Numbered from the stretch's first letter, positions 26,775-36,744 are shown. The stretch is DNA of 64,000 bases from Candidatus Marimicrobium litorale (GCF_026262645.1 NZ_SHNO01000001.1:2418001-2482000), one strand, 5' to 3'. Made by a program: numbers and translations. Notes: a model not told the origin generated them from the sequence alone.

Positions 26775-28373
26775 TTGTCTTCCCAATTGCAAAAGGAACT
26801 GCAGGCGCTGGCACAACCCGGCGCCCTCGCTACGCTAACCGGCATCAATCGCGGCATTGAAAAAGAAAGCTTGCGCATCACTCCTGCGGGCAAACTGGCT
26901 CAAACCCCTCACCCTGAGGCGCTAGGCTCTGCGCTGACACACTCTTCGATCACAACCGACTACTCCGAGGCGCTTCTGGAATTCATCACCCCGGTCAATG
27001 ACAGTATCGACAGCAGCCTGACGAAACTCGAAGACATCCACAGCTTTACCTATCGCCACCTCGACGAAGAGATACTGTGGGCTGCCAGCATGCCCTGCAT
27101 TGTCGCCGGTGACGAAGGTATCCCCGTCGCGCAGTATGGCCGCTCTAATGTGGCCCGCATGAAAACGGTCTACCGGTATGGCCTCGGGCACCGCTACGGA
27201 AGACTGATGCAAGCGATCGCGGGCATTCACTACAATTTCTCCATGCCAGACGAATTCTGGGAGCAAGCCTGGCATGCGAGCGGCAAGACAACGTCGAAAG
27301 CAGACTACATTACAGGCCGCTATCTCGGCCTAATCCGCAACTTTCGTCGCTACTCGTGGTTACTGATTTACCTCTTCGGTGCGTCGCCCGCGGTGTGCGC
27401 GAGCTTTTTGCGTGGCAGCGAAAATCATGGGCTGGAACCCTTCGATGGCAATGGCAAGAGTTTTCATCTGCCCTACGGCACGGCACTGCGCATGGGTGGC
27501 CTGGGGTACAACAGCACCGCTCAGCAACATCTCAACGTCTGCTACAACAGTCTGGAGCAATACGTGGCGACACTGTCATCGGCGATAGGTCAGTCCCACT
27601 CTGCCTACAGCGCTATACCGACCGGCGAGAACGACGACTACCAGCAGCTTAATGACAGCCTGCTACAGATCGAGAACGAGTTCTACAGTCCGATCAGACC
27701 CAAGCGTGTAGCACAGTCCGGTGAAGCCCCACTAAAGGCACTAATGCGCGGCGGAATCGAATATATCGAGGTGCGTTGTGTTGATATCAGCCCGTTCTGC
27801 CCTGTAGGTATCGATGCACAGCAGGTTCGGTTTCTCGACACGTTCCTACTTTACTGCCTGCTGGAAGACAGCCCTCCCTGTAATGACGAAGAGCAGGCGA
27901 CGCAGGCGTCAAACCTTGAGGCTGTGGTAAACCGCGGTCGTAAGCCCGGCTTGCAGCTCGATGAGGGTAACGGGGCGGTCACACTGTGCGATTGGGCCGA
28001 TACGTTGCTCGAATCCATGCGCCCAGTGGCCAAATTACTTGACACTGCGCACGGCTCGACAAGCTATGAGGCCAGCCTTGCAGAGCAGAGCGCGAAGGTC
28101 GTCGATCCGGCGCTCACACCCAGTGCAAAAATCCTGCAGGAGATGCAGGAAAAAGGACTGCCCTTTTTCAGGGTCGCCATGGCCTACAGCGAGCAATGGG
28201 CCGACTATTTTCACAAGCGCCCGCTGTCCGACGAAACGCTGGCGGACTTTGAAAAAGAAACCCAGCGCTCCCTGCAGGCTCACGCCGACTTAGAGCAAAC
28301 CGGTTCGCTCTCATTCAGCGAGTATCTTGAACACTTTTTCGCTCAATACGAGAACCTGCGGGACCTGCATTGA
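26775..28373 (+). CDS. gshA: Glutamate-cysteine ligase
   Basis: 532 residues from TTG 26775, six bases after GAGGAG; another in-frame TTG lies upstream at 26757 but precedes that ribosome site. Family motifs are INRGIEKESLRI near the N-terminus, TTDYSEALLEFITP, SMPCI, the YGLGHRYGRLMQ stretch and GLGYNS. The enzyme makes gamma-glutamylcysteine, the first and limiting step of glutathione synthesis. The E. coli type is 518 residues. The acpH start codon overlaps its stop. Confidence 0.95.
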   Translation: MSSQLQKELQALAQPGALATLTGINRGIEKESLRITPAGKLAQTPHPEALGSALTHSSITTDYSEALLEFITPVNDSIDSSLTKLEDIHSFTYRHLDEEILWAASMPCIVAGDEGIPVAQYGRSNVARMKTVYRYGLGHRYGRLMQAIAGIHYNFSMPDEFWEQAWHASGKTTSKADYITGRYLGLIRNFRRYSWLLIYLFGASPAVCASFLRGSENHGLEPFDGNGKSFHLPYGTALRMGGLGYNSTAQQHLNVCYNSLEQYVATLSSAIGQSHSAYSAIPTGENDDYQQLNDSLLQIENEFYSPIRPKRVAQSGEAPLKALMRGGIEYIEVRCVDISPFCPVGIDAQQVRFLDTFLLYCLLEDSPPCNDEEQATQASNLEAVVNRGRKPGLQLDEGNGAVTLCDWADTLLESMRPVAKLLDTAHGSTSYEASLAEQSAKVVDPALTPSAKILQEMQEKGLPFFRVAMAYSEQWADYFHKRPLSDETLADFEKETQRSLQAHADLEQTGSLSFSEYLEHFFAQYENLRDLH

Positions 28374-28951
28374 ACTTTCTGGCCCATTTTCACCTGGCGT
28401 GGCCTGATCAAGCATTGATCGCCGGAGGTCTCGAAGGCGACTATTTCAAGGGGCCACTGCCGGGCACTCTGCCCCCCCAACTCGCGCAGGGCGTTCGACT
28501 GCACCGACAAATCGATGCCTATACGGACAGCCACCCCATTGTAAAAAGCCTACGCGAAGCGCTTCCCGAGTCCCTGAGACGCTATGCGGGCATACTGATC
28601 GATTTGTGCTTTGATCACTTCCTGACCCTGCACTGGGCGCGCTTCTCCTCGGTACCATTGCGGCAGTTCAGCGACCGGATCTATGAGGCACTCAAGGCCC
28701 ACGACCATCAGCTCAGCGAGGGGGCGCGCGCCATGGCAGCGCGACTGGCAAGGCACGATGTATTGGTGCTGTTCGAACACTGGGACACTGTGATTACGTC
28801 CGCCGAGCGCACCGGGGAGCGGTTTAAGCGGGAGAATCCTTTTCGCAACATAGATCAGCATCTTTCACCTGCGAAGGAGAAATTGGAGCATGCATTTTTG
28901 AACTTTTACCCTGATTTACAATCCTTTAGTCTGGGGCGAGGCCACAGCTGA
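28370..28951 (+). CDS. acpH: Acyl-carrier-protein phosphodiesterase
   Basis: 193 residues, the same length as E. coli AcpH, starting with MNFLAHFHLA and containing GDYFKG, HRQIDAYTDSHP and LIDLCFDHFL, a metal-dependent HD-like fold. The start codon is TTG overlapping the gshA stop (TTGA), so translation is coupled. It removes the phosphopantetheine arm from acyl carrier protein. Pairing with gshA is not usual in E. coli and may simply reflect local operon formation. Confidence 0.9.
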   Translation: MNFLAHFHLAWPDQALIAGGLEGDYFKGPLPGTLPPQLAQGVRLHRQIDAYTDSHPIVKSLREALPESLRRYAGILIDLCFDHFLTLHWARFSSVPLRQFSDRIYEALKAHDHQLSEGARAMAARLARHDVLVLFEHWDTVITSAERTGERFKRENPFRNIDQHLSPAKEKLEHAFLNFYPDLQSFSLGRGHS

Positions 28952-29031
28952 ATTTGCGCGCCCTACTAAAAGCCCCTAATGTTGGCATGGCTGTGCTAAC
29001 GAGATAACCGCAGCGAGAGGATAGCAACCCC

Positions 29032-29544
29032 ATGATGCTGAATACACTTTCCCCCCGCCTGGTGTTCTGCGGACTCGTCCTGCTGGCCATCGCTGCAATG
29101 CTATTTGCCCGCGTTTACCTGCAGGGCTATCTGGGCCTGGAGGCTTGCCCGTTGTGCATGACGCAACGTGTTTTTGTTGTCCTGTGGGGCATGATTGCGC
29201 TGGTTGCCGCACTGCATAATCCGCGCAGTCTGGGCCGGCGTGTATACGGGGCCCTGTGCGCTCTGGCGGCGACAATGGGCGCCGCGGTAGCGGGTCGCCA
29301 CGTTTGGCTGCAACACCTGCCGGAAGACCAGGTACCCGCATGCGGCCCAAGCCTCGAGTATATGCTGGAGAATTTTCCTTTTGCGGAGGCACTGCGTCTG
29401 GTGATGATGGGTGATGGCAACTGTGCCGATACGGTATGGACGCTCTTCGGACTCAGTATCCCGGAGCAAACACTGTTGGTCTTCTGCGTGGTAATCGCCA
29501 TTTCTTTGTGGCAAGCCTTGCGCGAGGACCCACGCGAACATTAG
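29032..29544 (+). CDS. dsbB: Disulfide bond formation protein DsbB
   Basis: 170 residues with four membrane helices. The first periplasmic loop carries CPLC (Cys39/42), the second Cys104 in ACGPSLEYM and Cys131 in DGNCAD, matching E. coli positions. It reoxidises DsbA and passes electrons to ubiquinone. GAGAGGAT lies about 10 bases upstream of the first ATG (ATG ATG). It sits next to an rsd/algQ-type gene, as in Pseudomonas (dsbH-algQ). Confidence 0.94.
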   Translation: MMLNTLSPRLVFCGLVLLAIAAMLFARVYLQGYLGLEACPLCMTQRVFVVLWGMIALVAALHNPRSLGRRVYGALCALAATMGAAVAGRHVWLQHLPEDQVPACGPSLEYMLENFPFAEALRLVMMGDGNCADTVWTLFGLSIPEQTLLVFCVVIAISLWQALREDPREH

Positions 29545-29654
29545 GCCGTTCCGGCACATATCCACCCGCGGGCGCTTGCCTGACCCGCTGGGCAGTCATA
29601 TAGTGGCCCGACGCTCAATCCGACCCGACATAACACGATCGCAGGACATGCAGT

Positions 29655-30143
29655 ATGCCCACACAGACTACTAATCCAAAGCTACAGTTCGAGGCAGTGG
29701 AAAGTCTGCTGACCCGCTGGCTACAAGAGCGACGGGCCCTGCTCGGTAAATACACAGAAATCGTCGTCACCCTGGACGGATCCGCGACCGATGAAGCTTT
29801 CATGTCGCGACAGTCCAAGCTGTGCGAACTATTAGTCGATTATATCTCCGCGGGGCACTTCGAGGTGTTCCACGAACTGATCAATGAAGCAGAGCAGTTT
29901 GGCGATGGCAGCTGCGCCATCGCCGAAAAGATCATGCCGGCCATCGGTGACACCACAGAGGTCATACTCGCTTATGAGGAGAAGTATGCGAATGACGGGG
30001 AACAGCGGGAGAAGCTCAGACGTGACCTCGCCGCACTGGGAGAAATGCTTGAATCACGGTTTCAACTGGAAGACCAGCTTATAGCCGGCCTTCACAATCG
30101 TCATCGACGCCTGGTACAGGACCAGGCGTCACTGTCTGGCTAG
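29655..30143 (+). CDS. rsd: Rsd/AlgQ anti-sigma-70 regulator
   Basis: 162 residues, all helical. The motifs LLTRWLQERRALLGKYTEI and LCELLVDYISAGHFEVFHEL are the sigma-70-binding helical bundle of Rsd/AlgQ. It binds the housekeeping sigma factor and lowers its use in stationary phase. It follows dsbB by about 110 bases and is convergent with the FKBP gene; the two stops interlock over four bases (CTAG). Confidence 0.9.
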   Translation: MPTQTTNPKLQFEAVESLLTRWLQERRALLGKYTEIVVTLDGSATDEAFMSRQSKLCELLVDYISAGHFEVFHELINEAEQFGDGSCAIAEKIMPAIGDTTEVILAYEEKYANDGEQREKLRRDLAALGEMLESRFQLEDQLIAGLHNRHRRLVQDQASLSG

Positions 30144-30919
30144 TCTTCCGCAGCAGCCTCGCTGGGGATCGAAACCAGTTCAACCTCGAAAACCAGCGCC
30201 GCGTTTGGCCCGATGACCTGACCAGCACCACCGGCGCCGTAAGCCAGTTCGGATGGGATAGCCACTTTCCACTTGGAGCCCACCGGCATGAGTTGCAGCG
30301 CTTCAGTCCAGCCTGGAATAACCTGGCCGACACCAAAGGACACTGTCTCGCCCCGGCTGTAAGACGAATCAAACTCTGTACCGTCCACAAGCGTACCTTT
30401 ATAGTGGACCTCGACGGTGTCTTCCGCGGTGGGCTTGGGACCTTCACCGGCAGTCAGGATTTCATATTGCAGGCCGGACTCTGTCGTCACGACACCTTCC
30501 CGTGCACCGTTCTCTACCAGAAAGGCCGCACCAAGTGCTGCATTCGTCTCGGCCATCTCTGCCTGGGCAGCCTGTTGCTCTGCCATAGCGACTTCCTGGT
30601 ACGCCTGCATTTCGGCGGAAATCTCTTCCTCGGTCATCTGTGGGTCAGCGCCGGTCAGGCCATCTGTCAGGCCGGCGGTAAACGCGTCGGTATCGAGATC
30701 GGGAAGGTTGTCATTCGTCTTGAAGTTCATACCCATGCTGTACGCCAGACCATAGCTCAATCGCTGCTGCGAGGAATCCAGTGAAGGCCCAGCGGTTGCC
30801 GCAGGCGCCGCGGCTGTTGTTGTTGGTGCTGCATCTTGCGCAGCCGGTGCAGATTGCTGGTTACAGGCTTGCAGGCCCAGTGCGCTGAGCAGACCCAGCG
30901 CGAGAAGAGACTTTTTCAT
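30140..30919 (-). CDS. FKBP-type peptidyl-prolyl isomerase, lipoprotein (FkpA/Mip-like)
   Basis: 259 residues from ATG 30919, where a lipoprotein signal peptide begins (MKKSLLALGLLSALGLQAC, lipobox Cys19). After an Ala/Thr-rich linker comes the helical FKBP-N dimer domain (QQRLSYGLAYSMGMNF) and a C-terminal FKBP domain with VEVHYKGTLVDGTEFDSSY, VIPGWTEALQLM and AYGAGG. It would catalyse prolyl isomerisation and act as a chaperone in the periplasm, tethered to a membrane. It is a single gene between rsd and the TIGR02444 gene. Confidence 0.92.
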   Translation of the reverse strand: MKKSLLALGLLSALGLQACNQQSAPAAQDAAPTTTAAAPAATAGPSLDSSQQRLSYGLAYSMGMNFKTNDNLPDLDTDAFTAGLTDGLTGADPQMTEEEISAEMQAYQEVAMAEQQAAQAEMAETNAALGAAFLVENGAREGVVTTESGLQYEILTAGEGPKPTAEDTVEVHYKGTLVDGTEFDSSYSRGETVSFGVGQVIPGWTEALQLMPVGSKWKVAIPSELAYGAGGAGQVIGPNAALVFEVELVSIPSEAAAED

Positions 30920-31065
30920 AGTGAGTTCCATTTTCATCCAGGGGTTTGAATAATCAGAGCTAGCTGTCACACAGAATATTAGAGGCTTACAACGTCTTCT
31001 CAGCGAACAGCCTTGCGCTGGCGAAACATCTTACTACCCGGAATCCACGGGCGCTACCCCTGCAA

Positions 31066-31554
31066 TCAGCAGGCCAGCGCCAGCGCGAGACCCCCCAGAG
31101 AATCTGGCAGCGCGGCCGCTCGAGGATTGCTGTAGCGGAAAACCATACGGAGGTTTTCGCGCAGGCAATCCTGCCCCGCGGGCAATGCAACGAGCGCCCG
31201 GTAGCACGCGTACATGGTATCCTGTTGCTGCTGCTCGGCACTCAGCTCCTGTGCCTTGAGCGCCTCCCAGAGCAGCTCGGCCCCCGCTATTGTGTGTAGA
31301 TGTCGGCGCAGGTCCCGCAGTGGTTTGACAACCTGTTCCCGCCAGTCGGCCACCGCCGCTGCCACCTGCTCGAGATGATAAGAATCGAGCCGCTGCCCCT
31401 TACCCGCCAGCCAGCCAGCATAGAGCAGCAGGTTGACATCCACGCCCGCGTCATCTTGCAAGGCAAGACAACACTGCGCCACCTCTTTCCGACGATAAAC
31501 TGAGAGCGAATAGGTCCAGAAGACATTTTCACCCACGCTATCCTGTTCATGCAT
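31066..31554 (-). CDS. TIGR02444 family protein
   Basis: 162 residues, helical, with FWTYSLSVYRRKEVAQCCLALQ and DVNLLLYAGWLA, the pattern of TIGR02444, a family of unknown function found next to ABC-F genes in Pseudomonas and relatives. It is divergent from the YheS-type gene with 74 bases between starts. No catalytic motif is evident. Confidence 0.85.
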   Translation of the reverse strand: MHEQDSVGENVFWTYSLSVYRRKEVAQCCLALQDDAGVDVNLLLYAGWLAGKGQRLDSYHLEQVAAAVADWREQVVKPLRDLRRHLHTIAGAELLWEALKAQELSAEQQQQDTMYACYRALVALPAGQDCLRENLRMVFRYSNPRAAALPDSLGGLALALAC

Positions 31555-31628
31555 TTGCCAAAGACCTCGCCGGGTATACTATCACGCGCTGGTCCACGCA
31601 CCGCCTTACAGGTAGAATTCTCGGCCTC

Positions 31629-33512
31629 ATGATCATACTGCGTGATATCGAACTACGCCGCGGCAAAAAGTTACTGCTGCACCACGCCAATGTCACTATT
31701 CAGCCCGGGCAAAAGCTCGCACTGATCGGTGCCAATGGCTGCGGCAAGTCGAGCCTGCTATTCCTGCTTTTGGGTGAGCTAGGCGCGGATGCCGGGGACA
31801 TCGAGGGGCTGCAAACGCAGCGCCTCGCACATATGGCTCAGGAAATACATGCCACCTCGCTTCCCGCCGCCGAATACGTGTGGCGTGGCGATGAGCAACT
31901 GGCAGCATTGCACGACCGCATCGCCGACCTCGAGGCCAGCGGCGAGTTTGAACAGGCTGCAAAAGTGCACAGCCAGCTGGAAGATATCGATGGATACAGT
32001 GCAGAGCGCCGCGCTCTCCGTCTGTTGCAAGGACTCGGGTTCGCTGAGGATGCCGGACAACGATTGGTCAGCGAGTTCTCCGGTGGATGGCGTATTCGCC
32101 TCAATCTCGCGCGGGCGCTGATGACGCCATCCGATATCCTGTTGCTGGACGAGCCCACCAACCACCTCGACCTTGACGCAACTCTCTGGTTACAGCAGTG
32201 GCTGCAGCAATACCCCGGTACCCTGCTGATGATCTCTCATGACAGGGATTTTATTGACGCCAGCTGCGAACGCATACTGCATATCGAGCAACAGCAGCTT
32301 CACCCCTATAAAGGCAATTACTCTGATTTCGAACGCATGCGAGCAGAGCGCATGGCAAATCAGCAAGCCAGCTTCGAAAAACAGCAACGGCGCATTGCGC
32401 ATATCGACGAATTTGTAAGCCGCTTTCGCTACAAGGCAACCAAGGCCAAACAAGCTCAAAGCAGGCTGAAAGAGTTGCAGCGCATGCAGAAACTCGAGCC
32501 TGCGCACGTGGACTCACCCTTCGATTTCACGTTCCCCCCACCGGAGAAAAGCAGTGACCCCTTGTTAAAGCTGGACAAGGCGTCACTGGGCTATGGCGAC
32601 AAGGCCATCCTCTCAGGCGTTGACCTGTGTCTGCGGCCGGGCAGTCGCTATGGCCTGCTCGGGCGTAACGGCGCTGGAAAATCCACTCTGCTGAAAACCC
32701 TTATCGGCGAACTGCCGCTGCTACAAGGGGAACTGACTTGCGGACAGTACCTGACCATCGGCTACTTCGACCAGCAGCAACTGGAAGCGTTGGACCTTGA
32801 TGCGAGCGCATTTCTTCACCTACAGCGGCTGAGTCCTGACGCACGGGATCAGGATATTCTCGACTTTCTTGGCAGTTTTAACTTTCGCGGCGACACCGCC
32901 ACCGCCGCGATTAGCCCTTTTTCCGGCGGCGAAAAGGCGCGGCTGGCATTAGCACTGGTGGTGTGGCAAAAGCCCAACCTGTTGGTGCTGGACGAACCCA
33001 CTAACCACCTGGATCTCGACATGCGCCACGCCATGGAGATCGCTTTGCATGCCTACGAGGGCGCGCTCATTCTGGTTACGCATGACCGCCACCTGCTGCG
33101 CAATACCGCAGAAGAACTGCTGCTTGTTCACGACGGAGGCGTCGAGGAATACGCAGAAGACCTCGAGGGTTACGAGCGCTGGATACTGACCAGCTACCGA
33201 TCCCCCGACAGGCAACAGGCCGCTTCCAGCGACTCTTCGCGCCGCGAGAAGCGTCAGCAGTCCGCCAGTCTGAGAGATAAGCTGCGTCCTCTTCGTCGAC
33301 AACTCGCCAGCACTGAGAGGGAAATGGAAAAAGTGGATGCCAACCTGCGCGAGCTGCAGGAGCAACTGGGCGACGAGGCGCTTTATTCCAGCGCAGAAAA
33401 AGATGCACTGGCAGATCTGCTGAGGCGGGAGGGCAGACTGAAAGCACGTTGCACAGAACTGGAAGATGTATGGCTGCAACAACAGCAGCAGCTGGATGAA
33501 TTATCTGACTAA
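31629..33512 (+). CDS. ABC-F ribosome-associated ATPase, YheS type
   Basis: 627 residues with two ABC ATPase domains: Walker A at GANGCGKSS (about 35-43) and GRNGAGKST (about 349), signature motifs FSGGWRIRLNLARAL and FSGGEKARLALAL, Walker B LLLDEPTNHLDLD twice, an interdomain linker rich in Lys/Arg/Gln and a C-terminal coiled coil (LRPLRRQLASTEREMEKV). ABC-F proteins bind the ribosomal E site and relieve stalls. There are no membrane segments, so it is not a transporter. YheS is the nearest relative by layout; Uup has a comparable C-terminus. Confidence 0.92.
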   Translation: MIILRDIELRRGKKLLLHHANVTIQPGQKLALIGANGCGKSSLLFLLLGELGADAGDIEGLQTQRLAHMAQEIHATSLPAAEYVWRGDEQLAALHDRIADLEASGEFEQAAKVHSQLEDIDGYSAERRALRLLQGLGFAEDAGQRLVSEFSGGWRIRLNLARALMTPSDILLLDEPTNHLDLDATLWLQQWLQQYPGTLLMISHDRDFIDASCERILHIEQQQLHPYKGNYSDFERMRAERMANQQASFEKQQRRIAHIDEFVSRFRYKATKAKQAQSRLKELQRMQKLEPAHVDSPFDFTFPPPEKSSDPLLKLDKASLGYGDKAILSGVDLCLRPGSRYGLLGRNGAGKSTLLKTLIGELPLLQGELTCGQYLTIGYFDQQQLEALDLDASAFLHLQRLSPDARDQDILDFLGSFNFRGDTATAAISPFSGGEKARLALALVVWQKPNLLVLDEPTNHLDLDMRHAMEIALHAYEGALILVTHDRHLLRNTAEELLLVHDGGVEEYAEDLEGYERWILTSYRSPDRQQAASSDSSRREKRQQSASLRDKLRPLRRQLASTEREMEKVDANLRELQEQLGDEALYSSAEKDALADLLRREGRLKARCTELEDVWLQQQQQLDELSD

Positions 33513-33547
33513 CTGACTCCGTGATGTCAGGCCGGGCCGCAACGGGG

Positions 33548-33808
33548 TCAATCTTGCCCACCTGCGAGGCGGAGTTTCTCGCCTCGACTCAATTTTTTGA
33601 TCGCCGCCTCTCGGCGCAGCGCAGTACCCTGGTCAGGGGCCAGATCAGACCACAGCAATCTGACAGGCCTGCGGCCACTGGTGTAACGGGCCCCGCCTGC
33701 CACTTCGCCATTATGTTGCTTCAAACGCCGCTGCACATCTCTGGCAATTCCGGTATAGAGCGTGCTGTCCGCACACTGCAGAAGATAAACATACCAGATG
33801 TCACTCAC
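33548..33808 (-). CDS. GIY-YIG endonuclease-like protein (YhbQ type)
   Basis: 86 residues from GTG 33808, five bases after the stop of the upstream gene; an ORF extension to 33898 would overlap the neighbour by a different frame and lacks the family N-terminus. The domain begins WYVYLLQCADSTLYTG (GIY-YIG) and has RRLKQHN and the Arg-containing TSGRRPVRLLW. This is the small YhbQ/UPF0213 family. It is probably translationally linked to the flavoprotein gene. Its DNA target is unknown. Confidence 0.85.
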   Translation of the reverse strand: MSDIWYVYLLQCADSTLYTGIARDVQRRLKQHNGEVAGGARYTSGRRPVRLLWSDLAPDQGTALRREAAIKKLSRGEKLRLAGGQD

Positions 33809-33812
33809 GGAT

Positions 33813-35948
33813 TTATCCGCGCACCCAACGGTGATAACGCTCCACCCAGCGCAACACGCCTTCGGGCTTGCGGGCCTTGCGCCACTCCCCAGCGACAAAT
33901 TTATTGCCCTCCGACAGGGTCGGATAGATATGGATAGTACCCAATATTTTACCCAACCCCAGCCCGTGCTTCATGGCCAGAACGAATTCGTTGATCAGCT
34001 CGGCGGCATGATAGCCGACAATCGTAACCCCCAGAATGCGGTCCCGACCGGGTTCAGTGAGGACTTTAATAAATCCCTCTGCCTCACCCTCTGCAATGGC
34101 ACGATCAAGGTCAGCCAGATCATACCGAGTGACCTCATAGGCGATCTCCCGCTCGCCTGCCTCCCGTTCGTTCAGCCCCACACGCGCGACCTCCGGATCG
34201 GTAAAGGTGGCCCAAGGCACAATGGAATAATCCACTTTGAAGCGGCGGAAGCGACCAAACAAAGCATTTACCGCGCTATACCAGGCCTGATGGCTGGCCA
34301 TATGCGTGAACAAATAGGGCCCGGCGACATCGCCACAGGCAGATATAGTCGGTACCGCCGTACACAGGTAATCGTCGACGTCTACGGTGCCCTGCGGCGC
34401 CAGCGAAATGCCCAGTGGCTCCAGCCCCAACCCTTCCACGTTGGGGCTGCGACCCACGGCCAGTAATACCCGGTCGAAGCCTACCCGTTTCTGTCCCCGC
34501 GGTGTCTTGAAAACGCCCTGCTGTCCATCCTCGGTCAGATTAAAAGTCAGAGGTTCATAACTGGTGCAAACACGGATTTTCTGCCGCCGGAAAGTCGCGC
34601 GCAGCAACTCGCTCACCTCCTCGTCCTCCCGTGGCAAAATACGCTCGGCGTGCGTCGCCAGAGTGACCTCACTGCCCAACCGGGAAAAGGCCTGGGCCAG
34701 TTCACACCCAATGGGTCCCGCACCCAGCACCAGCAATCGAGGCGGCAACTCAGCAAGCTCCCAAACGGTATCAGACGTCAGGTAGTCCAGCTCCAAGAGG
34801 CCGGGAATGTCTGGCACCCGAGGCCTGGCTCCGCTGGCGATAATGATGTTACGGGCAGACAGCCTCTTGCCGTTTACCTCGACTTCCCAAGGGGAAACAA
34901 TCCGGGCATCACCCTGCACACAGTCCACCCCAAGAGAGGTGTAGCGCTCTACGGAATCATGCGGTTCGATCGTCTTAACCACCGCCTGCACGCGCTCCAT
35001 GACATTGGGGAAGTTCGCTTTCACGACCATGGGCGCCAGACCGAATTCCTCGGCGCGCCTCGCCATTTGTGCGACCTGCGCCGAGCGCAGCAGGGCTTTT
35101 GAGGGTACACAGCCTGTATTGAGACAATCACCTCCCATGCGGTGGCGCTCAATGAGGGTCACCTTCGCCTTTACCGTCGCCGCAATAAGTGACGCAACCA
35201 GTCCGGCTGAGCCCGCACCGATGACGATCAGGTTATTGTCGAAGTGGGCGGGGCGAGTGAAGCGCGACAGCACTCTCTTGCGCTGCACGTAAGCGAGCAA
35301 CTGCCGGGCGATGAGTGGGAAGATCGCCAGCAACAGGAAAGAACCCAACAACGGGGCGGAAAGAATACCCGAGGCTGAGTCCAACTGGCCGAGCTGGGTA
35401 CCCGCGTTTACGAAGACCGCTGTGCCGGGCAGCATACCCAATTGCGACACCCAGTAGAACGTGCGAGGGCGGATGGGTAGCAAGCCCATGACCAAGTTAA
35501 TAAGGAAGAACGGGAACAGAGGGACCAGCCTGAGAGAGAACAGATAAAATGCACCATCTTTGCAAAAACCCCCGTTGACGGTGTGCAAGTGGCGCCCAAA
35601 CCGTTGCTGTACCCAGTCACGCAAGAGAATTCGCGACACCAGAAACGCGAGCGTGGCACCAATGCTGCTGGCAAAAGAAACCAGCAAAAGGGCGGTCCAA
35701 AAACCGAATAAAGCGCCACCCGCCAGTGTCAGGACAGCCGCGCCGGGCAAGGATACTGCCGTCATCACGATGTATGCGGAAAAATAGATCAAGCCCGCCA
35801 AGCGAGGGTTTTCCGCATACCATTGGCGTAAATCGCCAATGTGCGTCTTCAGGGCCTCAAATTCGAGATAGGCGCCCAGATCAAAAATAAACCACGCTGT
35901 CACCGCGAGTGTGACGGCTACTAATACCAGAATTTGTCTAACGCGCAC
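33813..35948 (-). CDS. VTT-domain membrane protein fused to flavin disulfide reductase
   Basis: 711 residues from GTG 35948 (GGAAG six bases upstream; open to 36029 with an ATG at 36017). The first 220 residues form a TVP38/TMEM64 (DedA-like VTT) membrane domain with [16 protein letters not shown] and [12 protein letters not shown]. The rest is a lipoamide-dehydrogenase/MerA-like enzyme: FAD site GAGSAG, redox pair [17 protein letters not shown] site GAGPIG, CGDVAG, and C-terminal HIYPTLSE. In true dithiol reductases the residue before Pro is a His; here it is Tyr. It is divergent from trxA. The fusion is known in bacteria but its substrate is not. Confidence 0.88.
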   Translation of the reverse strand: MRVRQILVLVAVTLAVTAWFIFDLGAYLEFEALKTHIGDLRQWYAENPRLAGLIYFSAYIVMTAVSLPGAAVLTLAGGALFGFWTALLLVSFASSIGATLAFLVSRILLRDWVQQRFGRHLHTVNGGFCKDGAFYLFSLRLVPLFPFFLINLVMGLLPIRPRTFYWVSQLGMLPGTAVFVNAGTQLGQLDSASGILSAPLLGSFLLLAIFPLIARQLLAYVQRKRVLSRFTRPAHFDNNLIVIGAGSAGLVASLIAATVKAKVTLIERHRMGGDCLNTGCVPSKALLRSAQVAQMARRAEEFGLAPMVVKANFPNVMERVQAVVKTIEPHDSVERYTSLGVDCVQGDARIVSPWEVEVNGKRLSARNIIIASGARPRVPDIPGLLELDYLTSDTVWELAELPPRLLVLGAGPIGCELAQAFSRLGSEVTLATHAERILPREDEEVSELLRATFRRQKIRVCTSYEPLTFNLTEDGQQGVFKTPRGQKRVGFDRVLLAVGRSPNVEGLGLEPLGISLAPQGTVDVDDYLCTAVPTISACGDVAGPYLFTHMASHQAWYSAVNALFGRFRRFKVDYSIVPWATFTDPEVARVGLNEREAGEREIAYEVTRYDLADLDRAIAEGEAEGFIKVLTEPGRDRILGVTIVGYHAAELINEFVLAMKHGLGLGKILGTIHIYPTLSEGNKFVAGEWRKARKPEGVLRWVERYHRWVRG

Positions 35949-36185
35949 TGTGATCTTCCGAGTTCTCAAGGGTTGATTTATCGCCTGGGGAAAGACTATA
36001 CCGTATGTGAGCTTCATGCCATGCCGCACTCAGCGCCCTGGGCCACAGTAATAGCTAAGCGAAATATCAGCATGCGAAAAAACTCTATGCGCCCCGTTGT
36101 GCGGCCCCCCTCCAATGGTATTATTGGCACCCTTATTAGCTATCTGCAGCCTTCAATCATGCTGCGCATCAGGAGTACAGACCGT

Positions 36186-36512
36186 ATGAGCGACCAGATC
36201 GTACACGTCACCGAGGCCACATTCGACGCAGAGGTTTTGAATTCAGACCTCCCCGTATTGGTAGATTTTTGGGCTGAGTGGTGCGGCCCATGCAAAATGA
36301 TTGCTCCGATACTCAATGAAATCGCCGCAGACTACGGGGACAAGCTGAAGATCTGCAAAGTGGACATTGACGCCAACCCTGATATCCCCGGAAAGTTTGG
36401 CATTCGCGGCATTCCAACGCTGATTGTTTTCAAGGGCGGCAACGCAGAAGCCACCAAGGTGGGAGCCCTGTCCAAGACCCAGCTGACAGATTTTATTCAG
36501 GAAGTGATCTGA
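36186..36512 (+). CDS. trxA: Thioredoxin 1
   Basis: 108 residues with the active site WCGPC (Cys33/Cys36), the cis-Pro loop GIPTL and the length of E. coli Trx1. The start ATG has AGGAG ten bases upstream; the open frame continues far upstream but the extra residues are not thioredoxin. It reduces cytoplasmic disulfides. trxA next to rho is the standard order in many proteobacteria. The membrane disulfide-reductase fusion is divergent from it. Confidence 0.96.
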   Translation: MSDQIVHVTEATFDAEVLNSDLPVLVDFWAEWCGPCKMIAPILNEIAADYGDKLKICKVDIDANPDIPGKFGIRGIPTLIVFKGGNAEATKVGALSKTQLTDFIQEVI

Positions 36513-36529
36513 CGCCCTTGATCCAGTCA

Positions 36530-36556
36530 GCCTGTGGGGCGTTCCGCCCCGCAGGC
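36530..36556 (+). other. Strong hairpin between trxA and rho, no T run
   Basis: GCCTGTGGGGCG and CGCCCCGCAGGC form 12 pairs (one T-G) around loop TTC, 18 bases after the trxA stop. No poly-T follows, so it is not a standard terminator. It may protect the trxA mRNA 3' end or help Rho-dependent control of the rho leader. Confidence 0.6.
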
Positions 36557-36744
36557 CTCTCCGAATATTTAACCGTAAAAAGCGGTAGACGCCCCCCTCG
36601 GGCCGTGCTACCTTTCAAACCGTTGCACATTCCTGTGCCATAAGAACAAGCCTGAAACTCATTAACATTAGCGACTTGTCGGCCACGCCGACCGGCATCC
36701 GATTACACCTCTCCCCTACTTACGCATAGTCTTTTATTCCTGAT

